Part shown: positions 14,288 through 22,688 of the stretch, one piece after another
How the letters are laid out: each line of letters begins with the position of its first letter
Numbering within the stretch: the first letter of the stretch is position 1
Notes under the pieces: generated by a model
The model's input: the letters and a program-made list of their open reading frames with translations, nothing else
The model's database searches: none
Told to the model about the DNA's origin: nothing
Position numbers and translations under genes: made by a program
Virus record (IMG/VR): IMGVR_UViG_3300025030_000204
Location: 1-42,879 of that record
Direction: 5' to 3' (one strand)
Source of the DNA: a virus
Length of the DNA stretch: 42,879 nucleotides

Positions 14288-14564
14288 CCCTAAATCCAAT
14301 ATAAGATATAAAACTGAAAAATATAAATTTTATTAAATTTATATTACCTTTCATCTTTATTTTTTTTGATGTTACCCACTCTTCATTTGGTGTTACCCAC
14401 AATATTAAATTATACATTAAAAAAAACAATAAACAAAAAATTCCCAAATATATGTGATTTAAATAAAATGAAAGGAACATTAAAAAAAACATTATTATTG
14501 CCATTCCCTGTACATTAGATTTTACTTTATTTAATGATACAAGAAATAAATGAATATTTTTCAT
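14259..14564 (-). CDS. Small membrane protein under host-type promoter
   Basis: A 101-residue protein with three to four hydrophobic segments (MAIIMFFLMFLSFYL, IYLGIFCLLFFLMYN, FIFFSFISYIGFRVILFFV), so it is integral to the membrane. It runs against the neighbouring virion genes and has its own host-type promoter at 14608-14638, with a leader ending AACTTAAAGACA as in the other small minus-strand genes. It overlaps the 3' end of the plus-strand gene at 13991 by about 29 bases. The control suggests early expression; superinfection exclusion or another host-membrane effect is possible but unproven. Confidence 0.65.
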   Translation of the reverse strand: MKNIHLFLVSLNKVKSNVQGMAIIMFFLMFLSFYLNHIYLGIFCLLFFLMYNLILWVTPNEEWVTSKKIKMKGNINLIKFIFFSFISYIGFRVILFFVLFG

Positions 14565-14607
14565 TGTCTTTAAGTTTTAATTATTAAATAAATACCATTT
14601 CATAATA

Positions 14608-14678
14608 CAAAGGTAAGTAAAATAAATGACATTTTCAAGTAAAAAATGAATTATTTTTAAAATAAATAGATATTTATA
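14608..14678. promoter_or_regulatory. Bidirectional block: host-type (-) and late-type (+) promoters
   Basis: Minus strand: TTG at 14638-14636 and TACCTTTG at 14615-14608, for the membrane protein. Plus strand: TATTTATA at 14671-14678, five bases before the ATG at 14683. The sequence between is shared with the blocks at 16276-16346 and 28866-28933. Confidence 0.7.
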
Positions 14679-14682
14679 ATAA

Positions 14683-15711
14683 ATGAGTGAAACATTAACA
14701 AAAAATTATTTAAAGAAATTTTATAATTTATCAAATTATGACCTTTCAGGTGAAATTATAAAAGAAGAAAAAGAATTGCTTGAAGAGGGTTGGCTGGGAA
14801 GAATTGCTGGTCTTTTGGGTATTACCGTTGCCTCATTTAGTTCAGCACTTTCTCAAAAAGTGGATATACAACAATCATCAAATAAGGTTGATTATGAAAC
14901 GTTAAATAAAATTGAAATGGCAATGAAAGATCCATCAGTTGAACAAAAACTCAATCAACTTGGAATTCCTGATAATAATATTCAAAGAACAATAAATAGG
15001 TTGGAAAAAACAAAAAAAGTTAGTGGGATTAAGGAAAAACAAGTTTTAAACGATGAACAATTAGTAAATTTATTAAAACAAGGATGGAATTTAACAGGAG
15101 TACAAACTGACACAATAATTAATACCTTTCAAACAATTACTCCAGAAAGTGATATAATACAATACACACATACCTTAAGCGATAATGCATTTTTTGCTAG
15201 CGGGGGGCACGCATTAAATAATCAAGAAATTCAAAAATTAACAAATACCATAGATTCATTACAACAACAGGGAAATGTTTTATTAAATATTTCAATAGAA
15301 TCCTCAACTGATAAACAAGGACTTTCAATTAATCTTCAGAATAAATTAGAAGATTTGAGATATTCAAAAGATAATAATGGGTTATCCAAAATAAGAAATG
15401 ATCAAATAAAACAAATATTAATTAGTAAAGGAATTGATGATAGTTTAATAGGTCAAGTAATATTATCAGAACAAGGAACACAAATAATTGATAAAAATGC
15501 AAGGTATGTTAAAATTAGATTTAATATATCTTATCTTCCAGAAACCCCCCCACCAGGACCAAAAATAGATACTACATATAAACAAACATATAATTTAATA
15601 TATTTATATTCTAAACAAAAATCACCAAAATCACCAAAAATTAAAATACCTTCTTGTAAAATTAAAATAAAATTATTTAATAAAAAATCTATTTGTCCTG
15701 CTTACCAATAG
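14683..15711 (+). CDS. Virion-type protein with OmpA-like C-terminal domain
   Basis: A 342-residue protein. The N-terminus (ELLEEGWLGRIAGLLGITVA) has an L-x-E-E step of the type used for prohead cleavage, then a hydrophobic helix. Residues about 160-300 follow an OmpA-like peptidoglycan-binding pattern: FFASGGHALNNQEIQKLTNT, then an I-S-I-E-S-S-T-D strand and turn, an N-x-x-L-x-x-L-R-Y helix with a longer insertion, and ARYVKIRFNI. The match is by pattern only. The C-terminus (PPPGPK, then a basic Cys-containing end) is unusual. Late-type promoter five bases before the ATG would give an almost leaderless message. Confidence 0.6.
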   Translation: MSETLTKNYLKKFYNLSNYDLSGEIIKEEKELLEEGWLGRIAGLLGITVASFSSALSQKVDIQQSSNKVDYETLNKIEMAMKDPSVEQKLNQLGIPDNNIQRTINRLEKTKKVSGIKEKQVLNDEQLVNLLKQGWNLTGVQTDTIINTFQTITPESDIIQYTHTLSDNAFFASGGHALNNQEIQKLTNTIDSLQQQGNVLLNISIESSTDKQGLSINLQNKLEDLRYSKDNNGLSKIRNDQIKQILISKGIDDSLIGQVILSEQGTQIIDKNARYVKIRFNISYLPETPPPGPKIDTTYKQTYNLIYLYSKQKSPKSPKIKIPSCKIKIKLFNKKSICPAYQ

Positions 15712-16271
15712 CCATTGAAAGTAACGTATATATTTATATTATCTATATCTGTTACTAGAGTATTAAAACTATTAACATAATAATATTCATATTCAATAAT
15801 TGAATTTGAACCATATTTAATATTTTCATTCAATAAAAATTCATTGTGAAGTTTTGAACTAATCCAATTTTTCAATATTTGATCTACAATAAATTCATTC
15901 ATTTTTAAGATTGATGCAAAAAAAACATTTTCACCCACAAAAACATCCCCTTTTAAATAATATTTAGTTCTATCTGTGGGAGATTTTAATTTTTTAATTC
16001 CCCTAACATTTTTATTTTCGGCATGACCCAATAGTATCCACATATCATTATTTTCATAAACCGTATCATTTGGAATTTTATTCAAATTAACTAAATAATT
16101 TGAATGATGTTCAGATGCTTTAAATAAATCATTATCCCAAATAAGTTCATTTAATCCTTTTGATACTCTGTATTCATTAATTTTTTCAAATAATAAGGAA
16201 TCATATTTGGTTTGTGAGAATAGATTAAACCAAATAAAAGTTAAAAATAATATCATTATAAGTTTTTTCAT
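15702..16271 (-). CDS. Secreted CAP/SCP-domain protein
   Basis: A 189-residue protein. The first 19 residues are a signal peptide (MKKLIMILFLTFIWFNLFSQ). The CAP (PR-1/SCP) fold follows: LLFEKINEYRVSKGLNEL, then DLFKASEHHSNYL with the fold's His, GENVFFA, and ILKNWISSKLHNEFLLN. Such proteins act outside the cytoplasm; in bacteria the role is rarely known. Its host-type promoter (TATCTTTG at 16283-16276) ends five bases before the ATG, so the message may be leaderless. It runs against the virion genes and overlaps the 3' end of 14683 by ten bases, so it looks like a cargo gene brought in with its own promoter. Confidence 0.8.
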   Translation of the reverse strand: MKKLIMILFLTFIWFNLFSQTKYDSLLFEKINEYRVSKGLNELIWDNDLFKASEHHSNYLVNLNKIPNDTVYENNDMWILLGHAENKNVRGIKKLKSPTDRTKYYLKGDVFVGENVFFASILKMNEFIVDQILKNWISSKLHNEFLLNENIKYGSNSIIEYEYYYVNSFNTLVTDIDNINIYVTFNGYW

Positions 16272-16275
16272 AATA

Positions 16276-16346
16276 CAAAGATAAGTAAAATATTTGACAT
16301 TTCCAAGTAAAAAGTGAATTATTTTTAAAATAAATAGATATTTATA
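16276..16346. promoter_or_regulatory. Bidirectional block: host-type (-) and late-type (+) promoters
   Basis: Minus: TTG at 16306-16304 and TATCTTTG at 16283-16276 for the CAP protein. Plus: TATTTATA at 16339-16346, leading into the tnpB gene at 16390. The block is nearly identical to that at 14608-14678. Confidence 0.7.
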
Positions 16347-16389
16347 ATAAAATAAATATTATATAACATGGAACTATTGGTTAATAAAA

Positions 16390-17505
16390 ATGTTAAAAGC
16401 ATATAAATATAGAATTTATCCAACAAAAGAACAAAAAATTCTGATAGAAAAACATTTTGGATGCTGCCGGCTCGTTTTTAATCTTGCATTGGAAATAAAG
16501 CAATATGCTTATAAAACACAGCATAAATATTTATCTTCTTTTGATTTATGTTATCAACTTCCTGATTTGAAAAAAGAATTCACATGGATTAATGAAATTG
16601 ATAGTCAGGCATTACAGTCAAGCATTAAAAAACTTGATATCGCCTTTAAGAATTTTTTAAAACACGGAGCAGGCTTTCCAAAGTATAAATCAAAGGACAA
16701 TAAACAAAGTTTTCAATGCCCCAATAATACACGCAGGATAAACTGGAAGGAAAATACTTTGGATTTGCCTAAAATAAAAGGGATTCCTATTGTATTATCA
16801 AGAACATTTAAGGGAAAAATAAAAACAATTACTATAAGCCGGACACCAACATATAAGTATTTTGCTTCCATTTTGGTAGATACAAATATTGTTATTCCAG
16901 AGAAACCACAAATAACAGAAAACAAAACATTAGGTATTGATTTAGGTTTGAAAGATTTTGCAATATTGAGCAATGGGGAGAAATTTGCTAACCCTAAATT
17001 TTTGAAAAACAATATTGAACGATTAAAAGTTTTACAAAGAAGAGCAAGCAAGAAAATGAAGGGAAGTCAAAACAAGAAGAAAGCAAATTTAAGAGTTGCT
17101 ATTAAACATGAAAATATAAAAAATAAACGGGATGACTTTCTGCACAAATTGTCTTCACGACTAATCTGCGAGAGCCAAGCAGATACATTTGTGTTTGAAA
17201 ATTTGTCATCTCAAAATATGATGGCTAATCATAATCTGGCACAAGCAATCAGCGATGTGAGTTGGGCCAAACTCGTTGAGATGATGAAATATAAAGGGGA
17301 ATGGTATGGAAAAAATATTTTATTCATTGACCGATTTGCGCCAAGCAGCAAGACTTGTTCTAATTGCAATTTTGTTAATGATAAATTAACATTATCAGAT
17401 AGAGATTGGCAATGTATTGTATGTGGCGTAACCCATGACCGGGACATCAATGCAGCAAAAAATATAAAGTTCATGGGATTAAAGAAAGTAAAGATATGGG
17501 ATTAA
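16390..17505 (+). CDS. tnpB: TnpB RNA-guided nuclease (IS200/IS605-type element)
   Basis: A 371-residue TnpB with intact active site: GIDLGLKDF (Asp about 184), VFENLS (Glu 270), a four-cysteine zinc ribbon (CSNC about 323-326, CIVC about 347-350) and HDRDINAAKNI. The N-terminus (KAYKYRIYPTKEQKILIEKH) is also typical. TnpB uses an RNA made from its own 3' end to cut DNA lacking the element. No TnpA is nearby. It sits just downstream of a late-type promoter. Its C-terminal frame ends early; the usual family tail (ELPTLAGTMKQE) is found in the next frame, so a frameshift or recombination removed it. A perfect 12-base palindrome GCCAACATTGGC (17546-17557) could be part of the right end. Confidence 0.9.
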   Translation: MLKAYKYRIYPTKEQKILIEKHFGCCRLVFNLALEIKQYAYKTQHKYLSSFDLCYQLPDLKKEFTWINEIDSQALQSSIKKLDIAFKNFLKHGAGFPKYKSKDNKQSFQCPNNTRRINWKENTLDLPKIKGIPIVLSRTFKGKIKTITISRTPTYKYFASILVDTNIVIPEKPQITENKTLGIDLGLKDFAILSNGEKFANPKFLKNNIERLKVLQRRASKKMKGSQNKKKANLRVAIKHENIKNKRDDFLHKLSSRLICESQADTFVFENLSSQNMMANHNLAQAISDVSWAKLVEMMKYKGEWYGKNILFIDRFAPSSKTCSNCNFVNDKLTLSDRDWQCIVCGVTHDRDINAAKNIKFMGLKKVKIWD

Positions 17506-18023
17506 AAAAAGCAGGGATGCGGATGCCCGAAGTGCCTGTGGAGTTGCCAACATTGGCTGGAACTATGAAGCAGGAAATTGGTTTTTCAATTAAACCAATA
17601 ATTTCGAAAGAACAATTACGTCTTGTTTTTGTAAATAAAATAGGATTGGATGTTTATGGTAAAACAATATATGAGTTTGTTTTTTCAAATAATGATATAA
17701 CTAAAGTAACGGGGGAAGATTGGAATAATTATCCTGCCAATGGAGAACCCCAACCGCCTAATAAAAAATATATTGAGGATGTTGGTTCAATTAAAACAGA
17801 CAAATTTGAATTGGATGTAATTCAAGATTCTGGGTTCTTTGGAATGTGTGATGCACAAGATGGAATAATTGCATTGGCATGGGAAATAAATAAAAGTGAT
17901 AATGAAGATGATATCAATGAAACAGATAAAAGATTAATATTTCATTACGGAGAATTGGAATCATCAGTAAATGATAAATTATATTCAAAGGACATTCAAT
18001 TGGAAAGTATTAATAACAAATAA
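17496..18023 (+). CDS. Unknown phage protein, N-terminus replaced by the TnpB element's tail
   Basis: A 175-residue ORF overlapping the end of tnpB. Residues 1-28 (GLKKAGMRMPEVPVELPTLA...) are the out-of-frame tail of the TnpB element, so they are not native. From about 17578 (FSIKPIISKEQLRLVFVNKI) the sequence looks like the body of a phage protein with VYGKTIYEFVFSNND, a PPNKKYIEDVGSIKT segment and SGFFGMCDAQDGIIALAWE. I infer that the element inserted near the 5' end of this gene; the upstream late promoter at 16339 was probably its own. Whether translation restarts at ATG 17496 is unknown. Function is not recognised. Confidence 0.6.
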   Translation: MGLKKAGMRMPEVPVELPTLAGTMKQEIGFSIKPIISKEQLRLVFVNKIGLDVYGKTIYEFVFSNNDITKVTGEDWNNYPANGEPQPPNKKYIEDVGSIKTDKFELDVIQDSGFFGMCDAQDGIIALAWEINKSDNEDDINETDKRLIFHYGELESSVNDKLYSKDIQLESINNK

Positions 18024-18033
18024 AATTAAAAAT

Positions 18034-18306
18034 ATGGAAAAAACAATTAAATTAACAGAAAAAGAAGTAAAAAATATTCTTGAAAAAGAATTAAATAAAA
18101 ATAATAATGAAAATATTGATGAGATTGTATCAATTGATTCAGAAACAGCAGAAAAAGACCCAGATTTAGTTAAAAAATTACAAGATAAAATAGGTAATGA
18201 AGATATTATTCAAATAAAAGAAGAACAAATAATAAAATTAATTAAAAATCATCAAAATCCAAAAATATCAAAAAATAAATTATTGGAAACTTTAAATTTA
18301 AAATAA
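18034..18306 (+). CDS. Small acidic protein with LTEKEVKNIL tag
   Basis: A 90-residue protein from ATG 18034, eleven bases after the previous stop. Residues 4-17 (TIKLTEKEVKNILEKE) match the tag of 11385, 21846 and 42085. A second similar helix, IKEEQIIKLIKN, occurs near the C-terminus. The middle is Asn/Glu/Asp-rich. The stop directly abuts the next ATG (18307). I infer an internal head or assembly protein from the tag; no domain is recognised. Confidence 0.6.
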   Translation: MEKTIKLTEKEVKNILEKELNKNNNENIDEIVSIDSETAEKDPDLVKKLQDKIGNEDIIQIKEEQIIKLIKNHQNPKISKNKLLETLNLK

Positions 18307-18888
18307 ATGAATAATAATAATAATAATAATAATAGTAAGATACAATTGGAGGTGTTGGGACTATCATATAATCAAAACATGGGAAATAGTTACACATTAA
18401 TATTACAAGAATCAAAAGGTAATAGAAAAATACCAATTGTTATAGGAGAATCAGAGACACAATCAATTATAATGGTTCTTGAGGGTGTTATGACTCAAAG
18501 ACCGATGACTCATGATTTATTTGTTAAATTATGTTTGGAACATAATATTGAAATGGATGAGATTCTAATTTATAAATTAGAGGAAGGTGTATTTTATTCC
18601 AAATTAATATGTAAAGATATTATGAACAATGTTAAAGAAATTGATTCAAGAACATCTGATGCTATTGCATTAGCACTACGATTTGAATGTCCAATATATA
18701 TAAATGAAGATATTATGGATATTTCAAGTATTGATATTGGTGATGATAATAAAAAAATTGAGATATCTGATTTACCAGAATATAATAAAAAAGAATTAGA
18801 AAAAAAATTAGAGGAGGCAATTAGAATAGAGGACTATGAAAGTGCCAGCACTATAAGAGATATTATAAATAAAAAAAGAAAAAATTAA
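18307..18888 (+). CDS. Bifunctional nuclease-domain (DUF151) protein with UVR motif
   Basis: A 193-residue protein of a kind normally chromosomal in Bacteroidetes. Residues about 10-135 are the BFN/DUF151 domain: LEVLGLSYNQNMGNSYTLIL, RKIPIVIGESETQSI, MTHDLF, and the diagnostic IDSRTSDAIALALRFECPIY. The C-terminal 35 residues are a UvrB/UvrC (UVR) helix pair, KLEEAIRIEDYESASTIRD. The family has reported RNase/DNase activity; a phage role is unknown. The N-terminus is a run of eight Asn codons from an (AAT)n tract. It is the gene directly before the terminase, whose GTG follows this stop codon without a gap, so they are co-translated. Confidence 0.85.
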   Translation: MNNNNNNNNSKIQLEVLGLSYNQNMGNSYTLILQESKGNRKIPIVIGESETQSIIMVLEGVMTQRPMTHDLFVKLCLEHNIEMDEILIYKLEEGVFYSKLICKDIMNNVKEIDSRTSDAIALALRFECPIYINEDIMDISSIDIGDDNKKIEISDLPEYNKKELEKKLEEAIRIEDYESASTIRDIINKKRKN

Positions 18889-21837
18889 GTGGGTAGGACA
18901 TCAAAAGAAAATAGAATTGTTGAATTTGCAAAATGTATAAAAGACCCATCATATTATGCTGAAACTTTTTGTCAGACATTTGATATGACAAAAGATAAAA
19001 ATGTCCCATTTAAAATGTTTAGAAGACAAAGGGAATTAGTACAAAATTGTATTAATAATAGATATAATATTATTAAAAAACCAAGGCAAGCTGGGGTTAC
19101 AACATCCATTTCTTTATTTGCTGCATGTTATATGATGTTTCAAGAGAAAAGAAAAGTTATGATTGTTGCCAACAAACAGGACATGGCATTTGAAATGTTA
19201 AAAAAAATAAAAGAATTCATACATTTTGCTCCTAGTTGGATGGGAATTAATTTAACAAGAATTGCTCAGGGTATATTAGAATTAAATAATGGTAGTCTTG
19301 TTAAGGCATTTGCAACTTCAGAAGATGCTTTGAGGGGATTTACTCCAACTTTACTAATTATTGATGAGGCAAGTAATATTAGAGATGGTGCTGAATTTTG
19401 GGGTGCTGCACACCCTTCACTTGCAAGCGGGGGGAAATGTATTATATGCAGTACTCCAAGGGGAATGGACGAATTTTATTGGGCAATATATGATGCAGCT
19501 TTAAATAATAAAAGTAATTTTTATATAAATGAATTTAAGTGGTATGAAGATCCAAGATATAATGATAAATTAAAATGGACAAAGGGTGATTTAATTATTG
19601 ATACGTGGTTAAAAACAAAAGTAAAAGATGAAGATTACGAAGTATTTGAAAGATTAGAAGAAAAAGGATTTGAGCCAACTTCTCCCTGGTTTGAAGATCA
19701 ATGCAGGGAATTAAATTATGATAAAAGACGAATTTCACAAGAATTGTTGGGAAAATTTATTGGTTCTGGCGATAATGTTATTGATGAAAAAGATATTAAT
19801 TTTCAAGAAAAAGAAAATGTAATGCCACCGATAAGAAGTGAGGGATTTGATGGAAATGTATGGATTTGGAAAGATCCAATTCCAGATCATCAGTATATTT
19901 TGGGATGCTTACCACCTGGAGAAAAAGTATTGACAAACGAAGGATTAAAAAATATAGAGGATATAAAAATTGATAATTTACTTATAGATGAAAATGGAAA
20001 TTTTACTAAAATAAAAAATATTCAAACAACAAAAAATATAAATGATGAATTATATGAATTTAAATTAAGTAATGTTTGTAGAAAAACAATTTTTACTAGA
20101 AATCATCCAATATTATCAAGTATAAATACCGAACTAAAAAGAAATTGGAAAAGGAAGCATCCAGAACATAAATTTGGAAAACGATATTGGGATTTTAATT
20201 TCAATTTTATTAATTCAGAAAATTTAAAAATTAATGATTGGATCAAATATCCTAATTTATATTATAATAAGGATTTAACTGATAATGAAATATTATCAAA
20301 ATGGGATAAATATAAAAATATTGGTAGAACTGATTTTAAAATTAAAAACCCATTATTAGAAAAAGACTTTTGGTGGTATGTTGGGATATGGTTGGCCGAG
20401 GGGTGGTATTTAAAATCTAAAGCAGTTGAAAAAAGTAAAGGTTTATCAACTTGTCATAATATAAATGAAAAAATATTTGCATATAAAATAAAATTTTTGT
20501 GTGAAAAAATATTTAATAGAAAAGTAAATATAAGAGATAGAGAATCTGTAGTATATACACAATTTAACTCATTACAATTATATAGTTTTTTTCTTGATAA
20601 TTTTAGTGAATACGCCCATAATAAAAAATTACCTGAATGGGTAAAATATTTACCTAAAAAATATAAAATAGAAATTTTAAAAGGATATTTTGATGGTGAT
20701 GGGTGTTGGTCAAAAACATATAAAAACAATAAAGGTTTTTCTTTTATAGCATTTGTCAGTGTTTCTTTAGAATTATTAGAGGGAATTCAAGATCTATTAT
20801 TTTCATTAGGAATTATTTCCGCATTAAAAATATTGAGAAAGGGGGGGTTTTGTATTATTGAAAATAGAAAATTTAAAACTAAAATAACATACGACTTAAC
20901 TTTAGCACATTATGATAGTTTACAATTAGTTAATATGTTTAATATTAAAAAATATAATCATGTAAATATTAATGATTTTGAAATTAGAAATGAAAGAATT
21001 ATTTCTGGTACTTTAATCAGTAAAGATAATAAATGGATTTATCACAAAATAAAAGAAATAAATAAAATACCTTATAATGGAGATGTTTATAATTTTGAAA
21101 CAGAATCTCACACTTTTTTATGTAAAAATATAACAACACATAATTGTGATGTATCAAGGGGTGATAGTAGTGATTTTAGTACAATTTGTATAATAGATTT
21201 ACATGCTGGAGAACAGGTAGTGGAATATCAGGGAAAAATAACACCTGATTTTTTTGGGGAACTTATATATGATTATGCAAATAAGTATCAAGCATATACA
21301 ATAATTGATGTAACTGGTGGAATGGGGGTTGCCCCAATTCTAAAATTAATAGATATGGGATTTGATAAAAAATTACTTCATTATGATAATCCCAAATCCA
21401 GATTAATACAAGAAAAGTTGGGCAGATTTAAAAAAGGAGATAAATTACCAGGATTTAATATAGGAGCAAATAGAAATATGACCATAATGGAATTTGAAAG
21501 ACAAGTTAGAATGGGTGAGATAAAAATTAGATCAAAAAGATTAATAAATGAAATGAAAACTTTTATTTGGAAAAATGTTGGACCAAATGTCAGCAGACCA
21601 GATCATATTTCTGGAAAAAATGATGACCTTATTTGGAGTATATCAATGCCACTTTTTATTTCTCAAACAACATTTAAAAATCTTAAAAGATATAATGAAC
21701 AAACAAAAGCAATGTTGAGTAGCATGACATCTGATTCAAATCAATATAAGGATACAATAACACCACAAACAGGATATATGGGGAGAAATGATACAAAATG
21801 GGCATATCAAGAATATGGGTGGTTATTTAAAAAATAA
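18889..21837 (+). CDS. Terminase large subunit (T4 gp17-like) with an intein
   Basis: A 982-residue precursor starting at GTG directly after the previous stop. The extein is about 569 residues, close to T4 gp17. The ATPase half has Walker A at 64-72 (KKPRQAGVTT), Walker B near 157-164 (LLIIDEAS) and a CSTPRGMDEFYW coupling motif. The nuclease half has the RNase H-like CDVSRGDSSDFS, IIDVTGGMG and a DHISGKNDDLIW C-terminal motif with late Asp residues. It packages DNA into proheads by ATP hydrolysis and cuts concatemers. Residues 340-752 are an intein placed one residue before the first catalytic Asp of the nuclease, so the precursor should be inactive until splicing. Confidence 0.93.
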   Translation: MGRTSKENRIVEFAKCIKDPSYYAETFCQTFDMTKDKNVPFKMFRRQRELVQNCINNRYNIIKKPRQAGVTTSISLFAACYMMFQEKRKVMIVANKQDMAFEMLKKIKEFIHFAPSWMGINLTRIAQGILELNNGSLVKAFATSEDALRGFTPTLLIIDEASNIRDGAEFWGAAHPSLASGGKCIICSTPRGMDEFYWAIYDAALNNKSNFYINEFKWYEDPRYNDKLKWTKGDLIIDTWLKTKVKDEDYEVFERLEEKGFEPTSPWFEDQCRELNYDKRRISQELLGKFIGSGDNVIDEKDINFQEKENVMPPIRSEGFDGNVWIWKDPIPDHQYILGCLPPGEKVLTNEGLKNIEDIKIDNLLIDENGNFTKIKNIQTTKNINDELYEFKLSNVCRKTIFTRNHPILSSINTELKRNWKRKHPEHKFGKRYWDFNFNFINSENLKINDWIKYPNLYYNKDLTDNEILSKWDKYKNIGRTDFKIKNPLLEKDFWWYVGIWLAEGWYLKSKAVEKSKGLSTCHNINEKIFAYKIKFLCEKIFNRKVNIRDRESVVYTQFNSLQLYSFFLDNFSEYAHNKKLPEWVKYLPKKYKIEILKGYFDGDGCWSKTYKNNKGFSFIAFVSVSLELLEGIQDLLFSLGIISALKILRKGGFCIIENRKFKTKITYDLTLAHYDSLQLVNMFNIKKYNHVNINDFEIRNERIISGTLISKDNKWIYHKIKEINKIPYNGDVYNFETESHTFLCKNITTHNCDVSRGDSSDFSTICIIDLHAGEQVVEYQGKITPDFFGELIYDYANKYQAYTIIDVTGGMGVAPILKLIDMGFDKKLLHYDNPKSRLIQEKLGRFKKGDKLPGFNIGANRNMTIMEFERQVRMGEIKIRSKRLINEMKTFIWKNVGPNVSRPDHISGKNDDLIWSISMPLFISQTTFKNLKRYNEQTKAMLSSMTSDSNQYKDTITPQTGYMGRNDTKWAYQEYGWLFKK
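19906..21144 (+). other. Intein in terminase with LAGLIDADG endonuclease
   Basis: A 413-residue insert. It starts with Cys (CLPPGEKVLTNEGLKNIEDI), has block B TRNHPIL and ends THN followed by Cys (the +1 residue). Both LAGLIDADG motifs of a homing endonuclease are present: VGIWLAEGW and LKGYFDGDG. The tail (VYNFETESHTFLCKNITTHN) is a normal block F/G. It splits the nuclease active-site motif CDVSRGD of terminase. Confidence 0.93.
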
Positions 21838-21845
21838 AATAATTT

Positions 21846-22373
21846 ATGAATATATTAATAACAGAAAGTCAATTTAAAAGATTAATTGAAAACATTATTG
21901 ATGAAAGTAATAATGATATTAAAACACAAGAATTCATTGATATATTAAATCAGGAAAATATTCCTTATGAAATAAAAAATAATAAAATTATTATTGGTGG
22001 TGATAATAATATAAATTCTGAATTAATAACATATATTCCAGATAATGTTGAATTTAATAATGGTGATGATGTAGATTTAGATTATCTTAAAGAGATGGGA
22101 AATAATATTAAATTTAATAATAAAGGTTATGTAAATATAGATTCCCTTGATAGGGTAGGAAATAATATTCTATTTAATAATAAAGGTTATGTGGCTTTAG
22201 ATTCAATTATATGGTTTAGCATTAATTCCGTTAATTTTACAAATAATGTTAAAGATGTATATTTTGGAAAAGAATTATTCTGGGGAAATGAATTCCCTTA
22301 TCAGATATATAATATTAAAGGAAATTTTAAAATGTGGGATGATAAAAAAGGTGATTATAAAATAATAAAATAA
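21846..22373 (+). CDS. Unknown protein with TESQFKRLIE tag and short internal repeats
   Basis: A 175-residue protein. The N-terminus MNILITESQFKRLIENIIDE is one of the shared tags and almost identical to the start of the pseudogene at 28941. The body has repeating units of about 22 residues with the pattern (V/N)x(F)NN(K/G)G(Y/D)V(N/D)(I/L)D, for instance NNIKFNNKGYVNIDSLDRVG and NNILFNNKGYVALDS; these resemble beta-solenoid repeats. It lies between terminase and portal and has no late box directly upstream, so it is probably co-transcribed with terminase. Head-interior location is inferred from the tag. Confidence 0.65.
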   Translation: MNILITESQFKRLIENIIDESNNDIKTQEFIDILNQENIPYEIKNNKIIIGGDNNINSELITYIPDNVEFNNGDDVDLDYLKEMGNNIKFNNKGYVNIDSLDRVGNNILFNNKGYVALDSIIWFSINSVNFTNNVKDVYFGKELFWGNEFPYQIYNIKGNFKMWDDKKGDYKIIK

Positions 22374-22408
22374 TTTATGAAAAATTGGGCTTTTCTCAAA
22401 CTAACATA

Positions 22409-22416
22409 TATTTATA
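22409..22416 (+). promoter_or_regulatory. Late-type promoter
   Basis: TATTTATA with ATAC following and the extended upstream CTAACATA, 39 bases before the ATG at 22455. Confidence 0.55.
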
Positions 22417-22454
22417 ATACATAACATATATATAAAAACATAAAATAAATAACC

Positions 22455-22655
22455 ATGGGACAAACAATCTTTAATGAAATTAATAATATAGATTTTGATT
22501 TAAAAAAAATCAAATTACAAGTTCTTATTACGGATAATCTTGAAAAAAAAATGAATAAAAGAATATCTGAATTGTCATTGGAAAAGGGAACAAAACCTAA
22601 ACCAGTATCTACCTATGTGAGAGAATTAATTGAAAATGATTGTGAAAATAAATAA
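22455..22655 (+). CDS. Small protein, possible ribbon-helix-helix fold
   Basis: A 66-residue protein. The segment LQVLITDNLEKKMNKRISEL followed by STYVRELIEND matches the beta strand, helix, helix pattern of Arc/CopG-type DNA-binding proteins, with the second helix near the end. That is a pattern call only. It has a late-type promoter and precedes portal by 33 bases. It might be a late regulator or a small structural protein. Confidence 0.55.
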   Translation: MGQTIFNEINNIDFDLKKIKLQVLITDNLEKKMNKRISELSLEKGTKPKPVSTYVRELIENDCENK

Positions 22656-22674
22656 GTTTTTTAAATAATATAAA

Positions 22675-22682
22675 TATTTATA
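22675..22682 (+). promoter_or_regulatory. Late-type promoter for portal
   Basis: TATTTATA in AAATATTTATATAAAATATG, six bases before the portal ATG at 22689. Confidence 0.6.
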
Positions 22683-22688
22683 TAAAAT

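Noticed and set aside
16713-17474. Minus-strand ORFs inside tnpB
   Set aside because: They are shadows of the well-supported TnpB reading frame.
18307-18336. Phase-variable repeat
   Set aside because: The AAT run at the start of the BFN gene is trinucleotide, so length changes would not shift the frame.
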